A stretch of 20,014 nucleotides of DNA from Methanobacterium sp. UBA410 (GCA_002498385.1 DAHH01000005.1:1-20014), one strand, 5' to 3'. Numbered from the stretch's first letter, positions 5,667 through 12,976 are shown. Notes: generated from the letters alone by a model not told the origin. Translations and numbers: made by a program.

Positions 5667-6656
5667 ATGAATCAAATAGTGCTAGGCCTCCCAAAGGGGA
5701 GTTTAAATAACGTGAACAGGGGAAATACCCATCAACTCTTTGTTGATGCGGGTTATGAGGTTAAGGGATACGAACCTGGGGATGAATCCAACGAAATCAC
5801 CATACTGAACGATCCTGAAATCAAAGCATTTTTAACCAGACCTCAAGGTGCTGCAGTTGAATTAAACCGCGGAATGCTTGATATTGCCATTATAGGAGAA
5901 GATTGGGTAAGAGAAGAGTCAGTTAACAGTGATGGGGATCCCATAAGGAAGATAGGCGACCTGAACTACGGCCAGACAAGACTGGTTGTTGCAGTTCCAA
6001 ACGAAGCCTCATACCAGTCGCTCACTGAATTTTTCAGGGCAAACAAGGACAGGGAAAAACCGATACTTTGCTTCACAGAGTACCCCAACCTCACAAGACA
6101 GCACTTCATGAACAACCAGGGATACAGGGAAATCTTCCAAGACAGCGTTCCACTTGTTCAGGTAAGAGGACTGCGTGATGGAAGCAACAGGCAGGTGCAG
6201 ATAATCAATTCAGACGGTGCAACAGAGGTGTACATTGCAAAGGGTGCCGACATCATTGTTGACAACACCCAGACTGGAAACAGCCTGAGAAAAGCCGGAC
6301 TGAAAGAACTTGAAACCATAATGAGCTCGAGTGCAGGGCTCTACGCCGGTCCAAGCTGCACAGGAGCCAAGGAAGACAAGGCCCAGATGATGTTTGAACA
6401 GCTCTTTGGAGCAGTAAATGCTCGCAGGTACTTCGACGTGAAGTTCAACGTATCCAACCAGAAGGTTGCAGAGGTTAAAGAATTTTTATTATCCAACAGA
6501 CTTTGCTCAGACGAGCCAACCGTGGTTGAGGGAAGCAACTTCTCCCAGGTGGATGTTCTCATACCCAAGATCAAATTCCCTGAGATGTTGAGCGGAATAA
6601 AAGGTTACGGTGCATCTGCAGTTATAAGGGAAAACGTGAAGCAGTACGTTAAATAA
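5667..6656 (+). CDS. hisG: ATP phosphoribosyltransferase, long form
   Basis: Catalyses the first step of histidine synthesis: ATP plus PRPP to phosphoribosyl-ATP, in the cytoplasm. The start is ATG 5667 behind GGAGG, and an upstream ATG at 5646 lacks a site. The 329 residues contain the N-terminal strand with GLPKGSL (about 7-13), the MLDIAIIGEDWVREE segment (about 70-84) and the PRPP-binding ADIIVDNTQTGNSL segment (194-207), followed by a SSSAGL segment. A PII-like HisG_C regulatory domain (about 253-329) makes it the HisZ-independent long form, feedback-inhibited by histidine in the family. It is longer than usual for the family (about 285-300), with extra sequence in the middle catalytic region (about residues 115-185). 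It stands alone: no other his gene is in the window. Promoter repeats precede it. Confidence 0.88.
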   Translation: MNQIVLGLPKGSLNNVNRGNTHQLFVDAGYEVKGYEPGDESNEITILNDPEIKAFLTRPQGAAVELNRGMLDIAIIGEDWVREESVNSDGDPIRKIGDLNYGQTRLVVAVPNEASYQSLTEFFRANKDREKPILCFTEYPNLTRQHFMNNQGYREIFQDSVPLVQVRGLRDGSNRQVQIINSDGATEVYIAKGADIIVDNTQTGNSLRKAGLKELETIMSSSAGLYAGPSCTGAKEDKAQMMFEQLFGAVNARRYFDVKFNVSNQKVAEVKEFLLSNRLCSDEPTVVEGSNFSQVDVLIPKIKFPEMLSGIKGYGASAVIRENVKQYVK

Positions 6657-6725
6657 AGAAATGTGAACAAATTATACAGAAATTATACGTAGAGATATAA
6701 AATTTGAGAATGGGGGAATCTTTTT

Positions 6726-7487
6726 TTGACCTTAAAACAGTTTTTAATCACACCTGCAGCTGGGAAACGTTTGATAGCCAGGGCAGTGGCGGAACATCCC
6801 TTGGTTGTTAGGGCCCTTAAATCAGGGACCGTAGCCATCATCGCAGGCACAACAAACGGTTACATTGCAGAGGAAGTACTCTCCAGCATAGATCAGAAGA
6901 AAGGATTTTCAAGGAAAAACTTCTTCAGGGGAGTTGTGCTGCCGCCGGGACAGACTGCAGCCGAAAAAGGTGAGAAAAGTTTTCCAGGAGACGTGATAAT
7001 TAAAAACGGCATCTGGCAGAGAGGAGCCACCATATTTGACGTTGTGGACGATCTAAAGGAAGGAGACATTATCTTAAAGGGTGCAAATGCTGTCAACGTG
7101 CAGGACAGGCAGGCGGCTATCTACATTGGAGATCCCCATGGAGGCACCATTGGCACAGCACTGCAGGCTGTGGTTGGGCGCAGAGTCCAGTTAATCCTTC
7201 CAGTTGGCCTTGAAAAACGTGTTTTAACCCATCTCAATGAACTGGCACTGGAACTCAACGCCCCGGATGCAGAGGGTCCCCGCCTCCTACCGGTTCCAGG
7301 TGAAGTTTTAACGGAACTTGATGCTCTTTTACAGCTTACAGGTCTGAAAGCAGAGCTTATTGCAGGTGGAGGCGTTGGAGGAGCAGAAGGTTCCATATGG
7401 CTTGGAGTTAGAGGAGAAGATCAGGAAATGGAGAAAACAGCTGAACTTTTAACGGCTGTTTCCTCTGAAAAACCGTTTGAATTTTAG
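6726..7487 (+). CDS. Conserved-looking hypothetical protein, possibly NagB/CoA-transferase-like fold
   Basis: A 253-residue soluble protein with TTG start at 6726, eight bases after GGGGGA (6712-6717). The frame is closed upstream by TGA at 6705 and contains no early ATG. Visible motifs are AGKRLIARAVAEHPLV (about 12-27), VAIIAGTTNGYIAEEVL (36-52), GDVIIKNG, EGDIILKGANAVN (112-124), HGGTIGTALQAVVGRRVQL (138-156) and a Gly-rich IAGGGVGGAEGS near the C terminus. The order (Gly/Thr loop, then a KGANA loop, then GGTIG) is reminiscent of DeoR/NagB/RpiA-type phosphosugar or CoA-binding folds, but this is only an impression. It lies 69 bp after hisG. A TATA-like GATATAAAAT at 6694-6703 suggests it may have its own promoter. 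The specific function is not known to me. Confidence 0.85.
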   Translation: MTLKQFLITPAAGKRLIARAVAEHPLVVRALKSGTVAIIAGTTNGYIAEEVLSSIDQKKGFSRKNFFRGVVLPPGQTAAEKGEKSFPGDVIIKNGIWQRGATIFDVVDDLKEGDIILKGANAVNVQDRQAAIYIGDPHGGTIGTALQAVVGRRVQLILPVGLEKRVLTHLNELALELNAPDAEGPRLLPVPGEVLTELDALLQLTGLKAELIAGGGVGGAEGSIWLGVRGEDQEMEKTAELLTAVSSEKPFEF

Positions 7488-7702
7488 ATTGGGATCCAAC
7501 GATTTTCAGATTTTCTCTACTTTTTTAACTTTTTTTATAGATTTTGCATGTTTTTTAAAGTATTTCTGTACTTTTTAACTCTTTTTATGCTTATTTTACA
7601 GATAGCTGCTTAAACAATATCTTTAATTAACAGCAGGAGAATTGGATCAGAAAAATAAATTTTTCATGAAAAATTTGGAAGCAATCTTTAAAAGTAACCG
7701 GC
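7488..7702. terminator. T-rich terminator region after the 6726-7487 gene
   Basis: Two similar T-rich blocks, at about 7516-7538 (CTACTTTTTTAACTTTTTTT) and 7569-7588 (GTACTTTTTAACTCTTTTTA), follow the stop codon. Runs of T on the plus strand are typical archaeal termination signals. The remainder to 7702 holds nothing else that I can identify. Confidence 0.45.
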
Positions 7703-8109
7703 TTAATCCCTGAAGATGGCTTGATAATGTGCTTTTTCCTTATGAATTTTCTCAATAAAATCAAGGTCGAAAACATCTTCCTCTTTCAGGTCTTTTTCAT
7801 GACCAATTCTTTTAGAACTGGAATGAAATCCATTGTTGATCTTATCTATTCAGGTGGAAGGGATGTAGCGGTTTCAGGGGAAGACGTTCCAACGCCTGCA
7901 GCTATTTCATCATCTAAGATTGCATCAGGAATGAAATCAGCCCATGGATAATTTTTTACGGATATGTCCAGCCCTTTTATCAGGCTGCGGATGATCACAT
8001 CATGTATGGAGCCTGCTGCGGGAGTTCCAATGTTCCTGCCCTCAAACTGTTTTAAAGTGGATTTTAAACTGCCCAGATCGATGTCTCGAGACTTGAAGGC
8101 TTCCATCAT
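7703..8109 (-). pseudogene. Frameshifted gene of unknown function
   Basis: Two minus-strand frames join end to end. The first runs from ATG 8109 to TAG 7846 and encodes 87 residues (MMEAFKSRDIDLGSL ... ETATSLPPE). The second, one frame away, is open from 7849 to TAA 7703 and encodes a charged tail (DKINNGFHSSSKRIGHEKDL ... KAHYQAIFRD) with no start codon. Adding one base after TA at about 7847-7848 turns the stop into Tyr and yields a continuous protein of about 136 residues (PPE-Y-DKINN). The frame also extends upstream of the ATG as LYPTGPG before reaching TAA, so the true N terminus may be lost as well. The protein is soluble. Motifs such as GTPAAGSIHDVIIRSLI and ADFIPDAILDDEIAAGVG look conserved, but I do not recognise the family. 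A sequencing error is the alternative explanation. Confidence 0.6.
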
Positions 8110-8297
8110 TCCAGGTCCTGTGGGATATAAAATTAACCATGGTTACACACTTAATTTTTAAATTTTAGGTTTTTAGCAACCATTCAACAGGAAACTAGTT
8201 AAAAATATACAGATTTTAACTGAACATTTTTCAACAAAATTTAATTTAAATTACCCTTTACAACAATTAGGACTATCTTTAAGGGTATTTGGTGATG

Positions 8298-8486
8298 TTA
8301 CCTGCTGTATTTGGTGTTGTACGTGCATACACTCGCGTTTGTTGCTTCGCATCCAGTGCACTGGGTTGAATTTGATTGGTTTTTATTTTCTTGTCCGTTT
8401 CCATATACTAGATAAGCACCTACAATAACTGCGGTTATGATTAGAATGAACCAAAAATCAGGTTTATAAAAACTTATTTTATAAAA
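8298..8486 (-). pseudogene. Small membrane-peptide frame with no start codon
   Basis: A 62-codon open minus-strand frame between TAA at 8487-8489 and TAA at 8298-8300. It encodes a clear single-pass or signal segment (DFWFILIITAVIVGAYLVY), then a Asn/Gln/Ser linker (NGQENKNQSNSTQ) and a cysteine-bearing tail (CTGCEATNASVC, C-x2-C-x7-C). Anchor plus polar tail resembles the other small exported proteins in the window. However, no ATG, GTG or TTG occurs in frame. TATA-like TTTATAAA lies at 8463-8470 inside the frame. It is either the remnant of a gene that lost its 5' end, a frameshifted gene, or one using a non-canonical start. Confidence 0.45.
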
Positions 8487-8592
8487 TTATTGGATTACAA
8501 TGGGCATATAATAAATAGAATAGATATTATATGGAAAAAATTTTTAAAAGAGATTTTAAGGTCTCAGTTTTAACTTTACAAAAAAAATTTCT

Positions 8593-8624
8593 AAAAAAAA
8601 GTAAGGGTTCATGTTAAGTGAACC
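8593..8624 (-). terminator. Hairpin terminator of the MoaD-like gene
   Basis: On the minus strand the gene ends and is followed by GGTTCACTTAACATGAACC (8606-8624), a perfect 6-bp stem with a 7-nt loop. CTTAC and a run of eight T (8593-8600) come next. It lies immediately beyond the stop codon at 8628. Confidence 0.75.
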
Positions 8625-8627
8625 AGA

Positions 8628-8903
8628 TCAACCGCCTGCAATTGTCTGGAACATTACAACCTGATCGCCATCGTTTAGGGGTGTTTCAAGGCCGTTTATA
8701 CTTCTAACATCCTTGCCATTGACAATTACCTTTAGATAATCCCTTATGTTGCCGTTGTCATCGAGCAGGACATCTTTAAATCCATTCTGATACTTCTCAT
8801 TCAGTATGTCAATTAAGGTGTTCATGTCTTTGGCCTCTTCTATCTGGGTGACTTTTTCACCTGTGATATCTAAAAAACGCGTTAAAAATTTTACTTCAAT
8901 CAT
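8628..8903 (-). CDS. MoaD/ThiS-family ubiquitin-like sulfur carrier
   Basis: A 91-residue beta-grasp protein ending in the diagnostic Gly-Gly, which is adenylated and thiocarboxylated to carry sulfur. In the family this supplies molybdopterin synthase (Mo/W cofactor) or other thiolation reactions, and archaeal relatives also act as SAMP protein modifiers. The N terminus MIEVKFLTRFLDITGEK forms the first strands, LNDGDQVVMFQTIAGG is the typical last strand and tail, and the length is normal. ATG 8903 has GGAG (8911-8914) seven bases upstream. The gene stands alone, with a hairpin terminator behind it and no E1-like or moaE gene nearby. It lies near the cysteine-biosynthesis module, a possible sulfur link, but the partner cannot be told from the sequence. 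Confidence 0.85.
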   Translation of the reverse strand: MIEVKFLTRFLDITGEKVTQIEEAKDMNTLIDILNEKYQNGFKDVLLDDNGNIRDYLKVIVNGKDVRSINGLETPLNDGDQVVMFQTIAGG

Positions 8904-9213
8904 AATTCATCTCCTGATGCTTGAGTTAATTTTTTAATAATTTTTAAATGTTATTTGATGTTTTTTTTCACGTTGCCAGATAAAATTCATTCGGATAAAC
9001 TCCAGATAAATCCCTCTTCAAATTATACGTTTACAACTACAATGTAGCTTGTTATTATAATAATTTTTAACATATAATTTTGCTTTTCAATGATCTGCAA
9101 AGAAAAATTTTCTACAAAGAAAAATTTACGCGAAACTCTTCTATATAACTATAGCTATAAATTTTGCGCTTACCATAAGTCAACATATAACTATCGTTAA
9201 CTGTTTATACTGT
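8904..9213. promoter_or_regulatory. Intergenic region with near-palindromic sites
   Basis: It contains ATAACTATAGCTAT (9145-9158) and ATAACTATCGTTAA (9187-9200). These are one- and two-mismatch versions of the perfect palindrome ATAACTATAGTTAT found before cysK at 10183-10196. A direct repeat CAAAGAAAAATTT occurs twice near 9098-9126. These sites precede the NifX-like remnant and lie more than 240 bp upstream of the MoaD-like gene. They may be operators or common AT-rich palindromes. Confidence 0.4.
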
Positions 9214-9538
9214 TTCAGCTACCTGTACATTTCAGGCATCCAGCAGTTTTTGATATTTGATCTTTAAGATACGAGAAAATCTTCAAAATAACGGGAAATA
9301 TAAGTTCATCGAGCTGAAAAAGAGCGCTCCATCATGCAGTGGAGATGTTGGTAACAAGGATGCAAGGAAAAAAACCCTGGATGTTCTGGCAGATATTGAT
9401 GTGGTCCCTGTAAGTCAAATAGGTCCTGAAGCAGTAGAATCTTTAATATTGCGTGGAATACAGCCCTATAAAACCCCAACTTTTATAGTTGAAGCTTTGA
9501 AGAATTTAGCATCCACGGTTAAGAATGATTTGAATTAA
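9214..9538 (+). pseudogene. 5'-eroded NifX/NifB-type (Nitro_FeMo-Co) domain protein
   Basis: The open frame begins at TTG 9257 and encodes 93 residues. After a variable IFKIRENLQNNGKYK stretch come CSGDVGNKDARKKTLDVLAD and IGPEAVESLILRGIQPYKT, the layout of the dinitrogenase iron-molybdenum cofactor (NifX/NifY/NifB C-terminal) fold, which binds Fe-S or metal-cofactor intermediates. The conserved N-terminal strand and HFG segment are missing from this frame, but pieces are readable upstream in other frames: HFRHPAVFDI near 9223-9252 and QQFLIFDL at about 9241-9264. No ribosome binding site precedes 9257. At least two frameshifts have therefore destroyed the N terminus. The start given here is approximate. 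A short expressed version from TTG 9257 cannot be excluded. Confidence 0.65.
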
Positions 9539-10142
9539 GATTTTGAACTCTTATTTCAAAGATTAAACCTATTAAACTAATTAATTTAAGATTTAATAAA
9601 TTTTTAAGTTTTAAGAAATTTCCAATAATAAATTTCAAGCCCTAAAATTTGGTTCAATTTATTTAGGTAACCCATCGAGAGAAGAGTTTAAGATACAAAC
9701 TTGATTAAAGTAATACTTAATTTTGGATGAACTCGCCATTTCTCTGTTCTCCAGCCTTAAAGAGAGGGTTGATTATTAAAAAAAATTGAAATAGCCATCG
9801 TTTCTAGTCGCTCTTCCGTCTGAAGCATCCTTATAAACATGAAAAAAAAGAGGAAAAAAAGTGAGCTCTCAGGGAATACAGGAAGAATGGGGGTGTTTAA
9901 TTCTTTGATAAGTGTTGAGCAAAAATCGGTGGTGGGATCTGATTTGATCCACAGGATTGGCCGTTGAAACGGGAACTTATTAAATAATATATTATTCCTA
10001 TTTTTTATATCCCCTTTATTTTTAAAAAAAACGTGTTTACTGGAAGGGGTTTATACCAGTTATCACCAGTTAACATGTAAAAACTTAGGGTAATATGTAA
10101 AAATGTTTGGATCTGGTGTTTTACCATTCAAAACAGGGAAAA
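9539..10142. other. Long intergenic region before cysK
   Basis: No gene can be supported. A 42-codon ATG frame at 9839-9967 (basic MKKKRKKS start) has a TATA-like sequence only a few bases upstream and no ribosome binding site. AATAATATATTATT near 9983-9996 is palindromic. ACATGTAAAAACT at about 10073 and ATATGTAAAAATG at about 10092 form a loose direct repeat. The composition between 9780 and 9960 is less AT-rich than its surroundings and could be a decayed gene or a small RNA. Confidence 0.3.
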
Positions 10143-10196
10143 CTTTATATAGTTTATATAGTGAGAATATAACAATTGTTATATAACTATAGTTAT
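10143..10196 (+). promoter_or_regulatory. cysK promoter with overlapping palindromic operators
   Basis: TTTATATAG is present twice (10143-10151 and 10153-10161), and the second copy is the probable TATA box. ATATAACAATTGTTATAT (10167-10184) is a perfect 18-bp palindrome spanning the predicted start site (about 10183). It is followed directly by a second perfect palindrome, ATAACTATAGTTAT (10183-10196). A protein bound here would block initiation. Degenerate copies of the 18-mer lie before the regulator gene at 13040, making that protein the obvious candidate. Confidence 0.6.
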
Positions 10197-10233
10197 TAAG
10201 TAGAACATTCAAACAGATAAAAAAGGTGAAAAA

Positions 10234-11214
10234 ATGGTTAACATACCCAAACTTACAAGGGGAATAGCAAATGACATAACTGAAACAATAGGAAACACGC
10301 CTTTGGTAAGGCTTAATAAATTGACAGAAGGACTTGATGCGGAAGTTTTAGTAAAAATCGAATCTTTCAACCCTGTAAGCAGTGTTAAAGATAGAATAGG
10401 TGTTGCACTGATTGAAGAAGGAGAAAGGCAGGGAAAAATTAAGGAAGGAACCGTACTTGTTGAACCTACAAGTGGTAACACAGGTATAGCACTCGCATTT
10501 GTTGCAGCAGCAAAGGGATACAGGCTTATATTAACGATGCCAGATACCATGTCCATTGAGAGGAGAAAACTTCTGGCAGTGTTCGGAGCTGAAATAGTTC
10601 TAACACCAGGGGCAGATGGAATGAAAGGAGCTGTAGCTAAAGCAAAAGAGCTTGTTGAAGAAATACCAAACGCTGTAAGTCCACAACAGTTTGAAAACCC
10701 TGCAAACCCTGAAATACACAGAAAAACCACTGCTGAAGAAATCTGGAGGGACACGGACGGAAAAGCAGACATAATCGTTGCAGGAACAGGGACAGGCGGT
10801 ACAATAACTGGAATTGCAGAAGCTTTAAAGGAGAAAAAACCAGAATTTAAAGCTGTGGCAGTTGAGCCTGCAACCTCACCTGTACTTTCAACTGGAAAGG
10901 GCGGATCACATAAAATCCAGGGTATTGGCCCAGGTTTCGTGCCAGGAGTACTCAACAAGGATTTAATTGATGAAATTATAACAGTTAAAGATGAAGACGC
11001 TGGAAAAACCCTGCTCAGACTCGCAAGGGAAGAAGGAATATTCGCAGGTATCTCATCAGGAGCTGCAACATGGGCAGCAATTGAACTTGCAAAAAGGCCT
11101 GAAAACAAGGGAAAACAGATAGTTGCAATTCTTCCAGATACTGGAGAAAGGTACTTGAGTATTGACTGGGTGTTTGAAGAGATCTTCAAGGCAAATGAAG
11201 ATGTTTTCATTTAA
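10234..11214 (+). CDS. cysK: O-acetylserine sulfhydrylase (cysteine synthase A)
   Basis: A PLP enzyme joining O-acetylserine and sulfide to give cysteine and acetate, in the cytoplasm. ATG 10234 with AGGTG five bases upstream. The 326 residues are normal family length (about 305-330). GNTPLVRL (20-27), the PLP lysine K52 in SSVKDRIG, the substrate loop TSGNTG (79-84), the phosphate-binding GTGTGGTITG (about 185-194) and a C-terminal SSGAA...ILPDTGERYLS block are all present and intact. cysE follows 284 bp downstream and makes the substrate. The promoter carries two palindromes suggesting repression. Many Methanobacteriales lack this bacterial-type route and make cysteine on tRNA instead, so the pair may be acquired; that is inference. 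The closely related cystathionine beta-synthase activity is less likely given the full CysK motif set. Confidence 0.94.
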   Translation: MVNIPKLTRGIANDITETIGNTPLVRLNKLTEGLDAEVLVKIESFNPVSSVKDRIGVALIEEGERQGKIKEGTVLVEPTSGNTGIALAFVAAAKGYRLILTMPDTMSIERRKLLAVFGAEIVLTPGADGMKGAVAKAKELVEEIPNAVSPQQFENPANPEIHRKTTAEEIWRDTDGKADIIVAGTGTGGTITGIAEALKEKKPEFKAVAVEPATSPVLSTGKGGSHKIQGIGPGFVPGVLNKDLIDEIITVKDEDAGKTLLRLAREEGIFAGISSGAATWAAIELAKRPENKGKQIVAILPDTGERYLSIDWVFEEIFKANEDVFI

Positions 11215-11286
11215 GGAAGATGTTTCCTTCCCTAAAAATTTTCTGAAGGAACGTGTGAATTGATCTAAAAAGATCGGAAACCAGAA

Positions 11287-11363
11287 AAATATCTTCCTTG
11301 AAGGATATTTCTTTGAAGGCTATCTACCTGAAAGATGCTTCATTATCTAAAAGATGCTTCATT
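11287..11363 (+). repeat. Hairpin and direct repeat between cysK and cysE
   Basis: AAATATCTTC / GAAGGATATTT (11287-11310) can form a stem with one bulged base and a loop of about 3 nt. AAAGATGCTTCATT occurs exactly twice (11331-11344 and 11350-11363). The hairpin may attenuate or stabilise the cysK transcript. The repeat's role is unknown. Confidence 0.5.
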
Positions 11364-11384
11364 TAAAAATATTTAATTGAGTAT

Positions 11385-11392
11385 TTTATAAA
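11385..11392 (+). promoter_or_regulatory. TATA box of cysE
   Basis: TTTATAAA, about 107 bp before the cysE ATG, predicts a start near 11415 and an 80-90-nt leader. cysE can therefore be transcribed separately from cysK. Confidence 0.45.
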
Positions 11393-11498
11393 TAAACGCT
11401 GAAGACACACGTTAAATAGGATTGGTAAATGTCAAAGTAAGCTTTTACTAATTTTACACATGCGTCTTTAATTAAAATTTTTTTTTAGGTGATTGATG

Positions 11499-12209
11499 AT
11501 GTTTGATGGTTTAAAAGAAGATATAAACACAGTATTTTCAAGGGATCCTGCAGCGAGAAGTACCATTGAGGTGATCTTGTGTTACCCCGGGCTTCATGCC
11601 ATCTGGTTCCACAGAATAGCACACTGGTTCTGGATCCGCGGGCACCTGTTAGCTGGACGTTTTGTATCAGCCGTCAACAGGCTTTTAACAGGTATTGAAA
11701 TACATCCCGGTGCAAAACTCGGAAGAAGGGTGTTCATAGATCATGGGATGGGCATTGTGGTTGGAGAAACAGCAGAGGTGGGTGATGACGTACTCATCTA
11801 CCAGGGAGTTGTTCTCGGAGGGACCAGTCTTGAAAAGAAAAAACGTCACCCAACCATAGGAAACGGGGTTGTAATTGGATCAGGAGCCAAAGTAATAGGA
11901 AACATAGAGATAGGGGACTGCTCAAAGATAGGGGCAGGTTCCGTAGTTTTAAAGTCAGCACCACCAGGATCAACCATTGTTGGAATACCCGGAAGGGTTG
12001 TTCAGGAAAAACGTAAATGCGCCATAGACCTTGACCACGGCAAACTACCAGACCCGGTTGCAGAGGTTATCACACTTATTTTACAGCGCCAGGACGAACT
12101 TGAAGAGCAGATAAAAGAGTTAGGATTGTCTGCAGACATGATCAAGAACGAGTACCTGACCAAGAAAACAGAGATAGAAGAAATATTCTCTGAGGGAGCA
12201 GGCATCTGA
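11499..12209 (+). CDS. cysE: Serine O-acetyltransferase, short (EpsC-like) form
   Basis: Acetylates serine from acetyl-CoA to O-acetylserine, the substrate of CysK. Three starts lie in a row (TTG 11493, ATG 11496, ATG 11499) behind AGGTGA (11487-11492). ATG 11499 gives the best spacing and the family-typical MFDGLKEDI start. The 236 residues have a short helical N-terminal domain, then the left-handed beta-helix of hexapeptide repeats (about 68-165), with catalytic D81-H82 in IDHGMG and H117 in KKRHPTIG. A glycine-rich GIPGRVV turn closes the helix. A charged helical tail of about 60 residues follows (KKTEIEEIFSEGAGI end). The short form lacks the long N-terminal extension of the E. coli enzyme. 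Same direction as cysK. Confidence 0.93.
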   Translation: MFDGLKEDINTVFSRDPAARSTIEVILCYPGLHAIWFHRIAHWFWIRGHLLAGRFVSAVNRLLTGIEIHPGAKLGRRVFIDHGMGIVVGETAEVGDDVLIYQGVVLGGTSLEKKKRHPTIGNGVVIGSGAKVIGNIEIGDCSKIGAGSVVLKSAPPGSTIVGIPGRVVQEKRKCAIDLDHGKLPDPVAEVITLILQRQDELEEQIKELGLSADMIKNEYLTKKTEIEEIFSEGAGI

Positions 12210-12277
12210 CGTTAAAGCTGGTTGTAAACATTCTTTTATAATTATAAAACACCATTTTTATAAATTTATAAAATAAA

Positions 12278-12336
12278 GTTGCTCTTATAAGGAGAATGTT
12301 ACTTTTATAAGGAGGGGGCGTTGCTTTTATAAGAAG
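12278..12336 (+). repeat. Three tandem imperfect repeats after cysE
   Basis: GTTGCTCTTATAAGGAG (12278), GTTACTTTTATAAGGAG (12298) and GTTGCTTTTATAAGAAG (12320), spaced 20 and 22 bp. Each contains CTTATAAG or TTTATAAG, a small palindrome that also looks like a TATA box. Too far from the regulator start to be its core promoter. Confidence 0.65.
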
Positions 12337-12378
12337 ATCTATAAGATCTGCAGAGTTCTGATCATCTGAATTTAAATT

Positions 12379-12412
12379 ATTAAAATCAAATAACACTATT
12401 AAAATCAAATAA
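12379..12412 (+). repeat. Tandem pair ATTAAAATCAAATAA
   Basis: An exact 15-bp unit at 12379-12393 and 12398-12412, followed by a diverged third copy (TCAAAATCAGATTT). One of several short direct-repeat sets in the 830-bp gap between cysE and the regulator. The AAAATCAGA similarity to the CRISPR repeat is too short to count. Confidence 0.55.
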
Positions 12413-12484
12413 TTATCAAAATCAGATTTAAGTGCATTAAAATTTTTTAATTTTATAATGGAAATTTTGTATTGCGGTGCAGTA

Positions 12485-12557
12485 GTTAACAGCCTTAAAG
12501 TTAACGGCGTTATGGTTAAAAGCTTGGTTAACCCTTTAATTGGTTAACCTTGTTAAC
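12485..12557 (+). repeat. Cluster of GTTAAC sites
   Basis: GTTAAC occurs at 12485, 12500, 12527, 12543 and 12552, and GTTAAA at 12515. The first four steps are 15, 15, 12 and 16 bp, and two copies are extended to the palindrome GGTTAACC (12526-12533 and 12542-12549). This is a phased array of a palindromic hexamer in an AT-rich gap, as expected for a multimeric DNA-binding protein's site. Confidence 0.6.
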
Positions 12558-12696
12558 TGTTTAATGCTTTTTAATTGAATAACCATTGAATAACCAAAAC
12601 TTAGAAATTAGGGGATCTTCATGCTTTCATGTTGGAGTTATCACCAGATAGGATCATTCACTTTAACTTTATCAACTTCAATTCAAAAAATTTAAA

Positions 12697-12759
12697 TATA
12701 ACAATTGTTAAAATATAAATAAAAAAAATAACATTGTTATAATAAAAACCATTGTTATA
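12697..12759 (+). promoter_or_regulatory. Putative operators upstream of the helix-turn-helix regulator gene
   Basis: TATAACAATTGTTA (12697-12710) matches 14 bases of the 18-bp cysK palindrome. ATAACATTGTTAT (12728-12740) is the same inverted repeat with one central base. TTGTTATA at 12752-12759 is a third half-site. They lie about 280-340 bp before the ATG, so a long leader or an upstream start site is implied. Confidence 0.5.
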
Positions 12760-12976
12760 ATAAAAAAAACATCTTATAATAAAATTATTATATCGATCAA
12801 TCGGTGTTATCAACTGTGTAAAACAAATACAGAACAAAAAAAATTGAGATAACCCGTTGAATCACCAATTCAGTTAAAATTTTCAATCAAAGTAATTTAA
12901 AAAAAAAGTAATTTAAATTAAAACAAAATAAAAACAGAATATTATTCATGAGTCTTTCAACTATTTAAGAAAAATA

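Noticed and set aside
7964..8161. Plus-strand frame over the frameshifted gene
   Set aside because: Antisense shadow with no ribosome binding site; the minus-strand reading shows conserved-looking motifs.
9839..9967. Small basic 42-codon frame in the gap before cysK
   Set aside because: No ribosome binding site, a TATA-like sequence too close to the ATG, and no recognisable protein features.
10209..11210. 333-codon open frame antisense to cysK
   Set aside because: It mirrors the codon pattern of cysK, encodes a Ser/Pro/Phe-rich string without a recognisable domain, and has no ribosome binding site.
12410..12435. AAAATCAGATTTAAG, similar to the front of the CRISPR repeat
   Set aside because: Only about nine contiguous bases match and it sits in a run of local AT-rich repeats with a different unit.
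12485..12557. GTTAAC cluster as a replication origin
   Set aside because: No orc1/cdc6 gene and no recognisable origin recognition boxes nearby; kept only as a possible protein-binding array.
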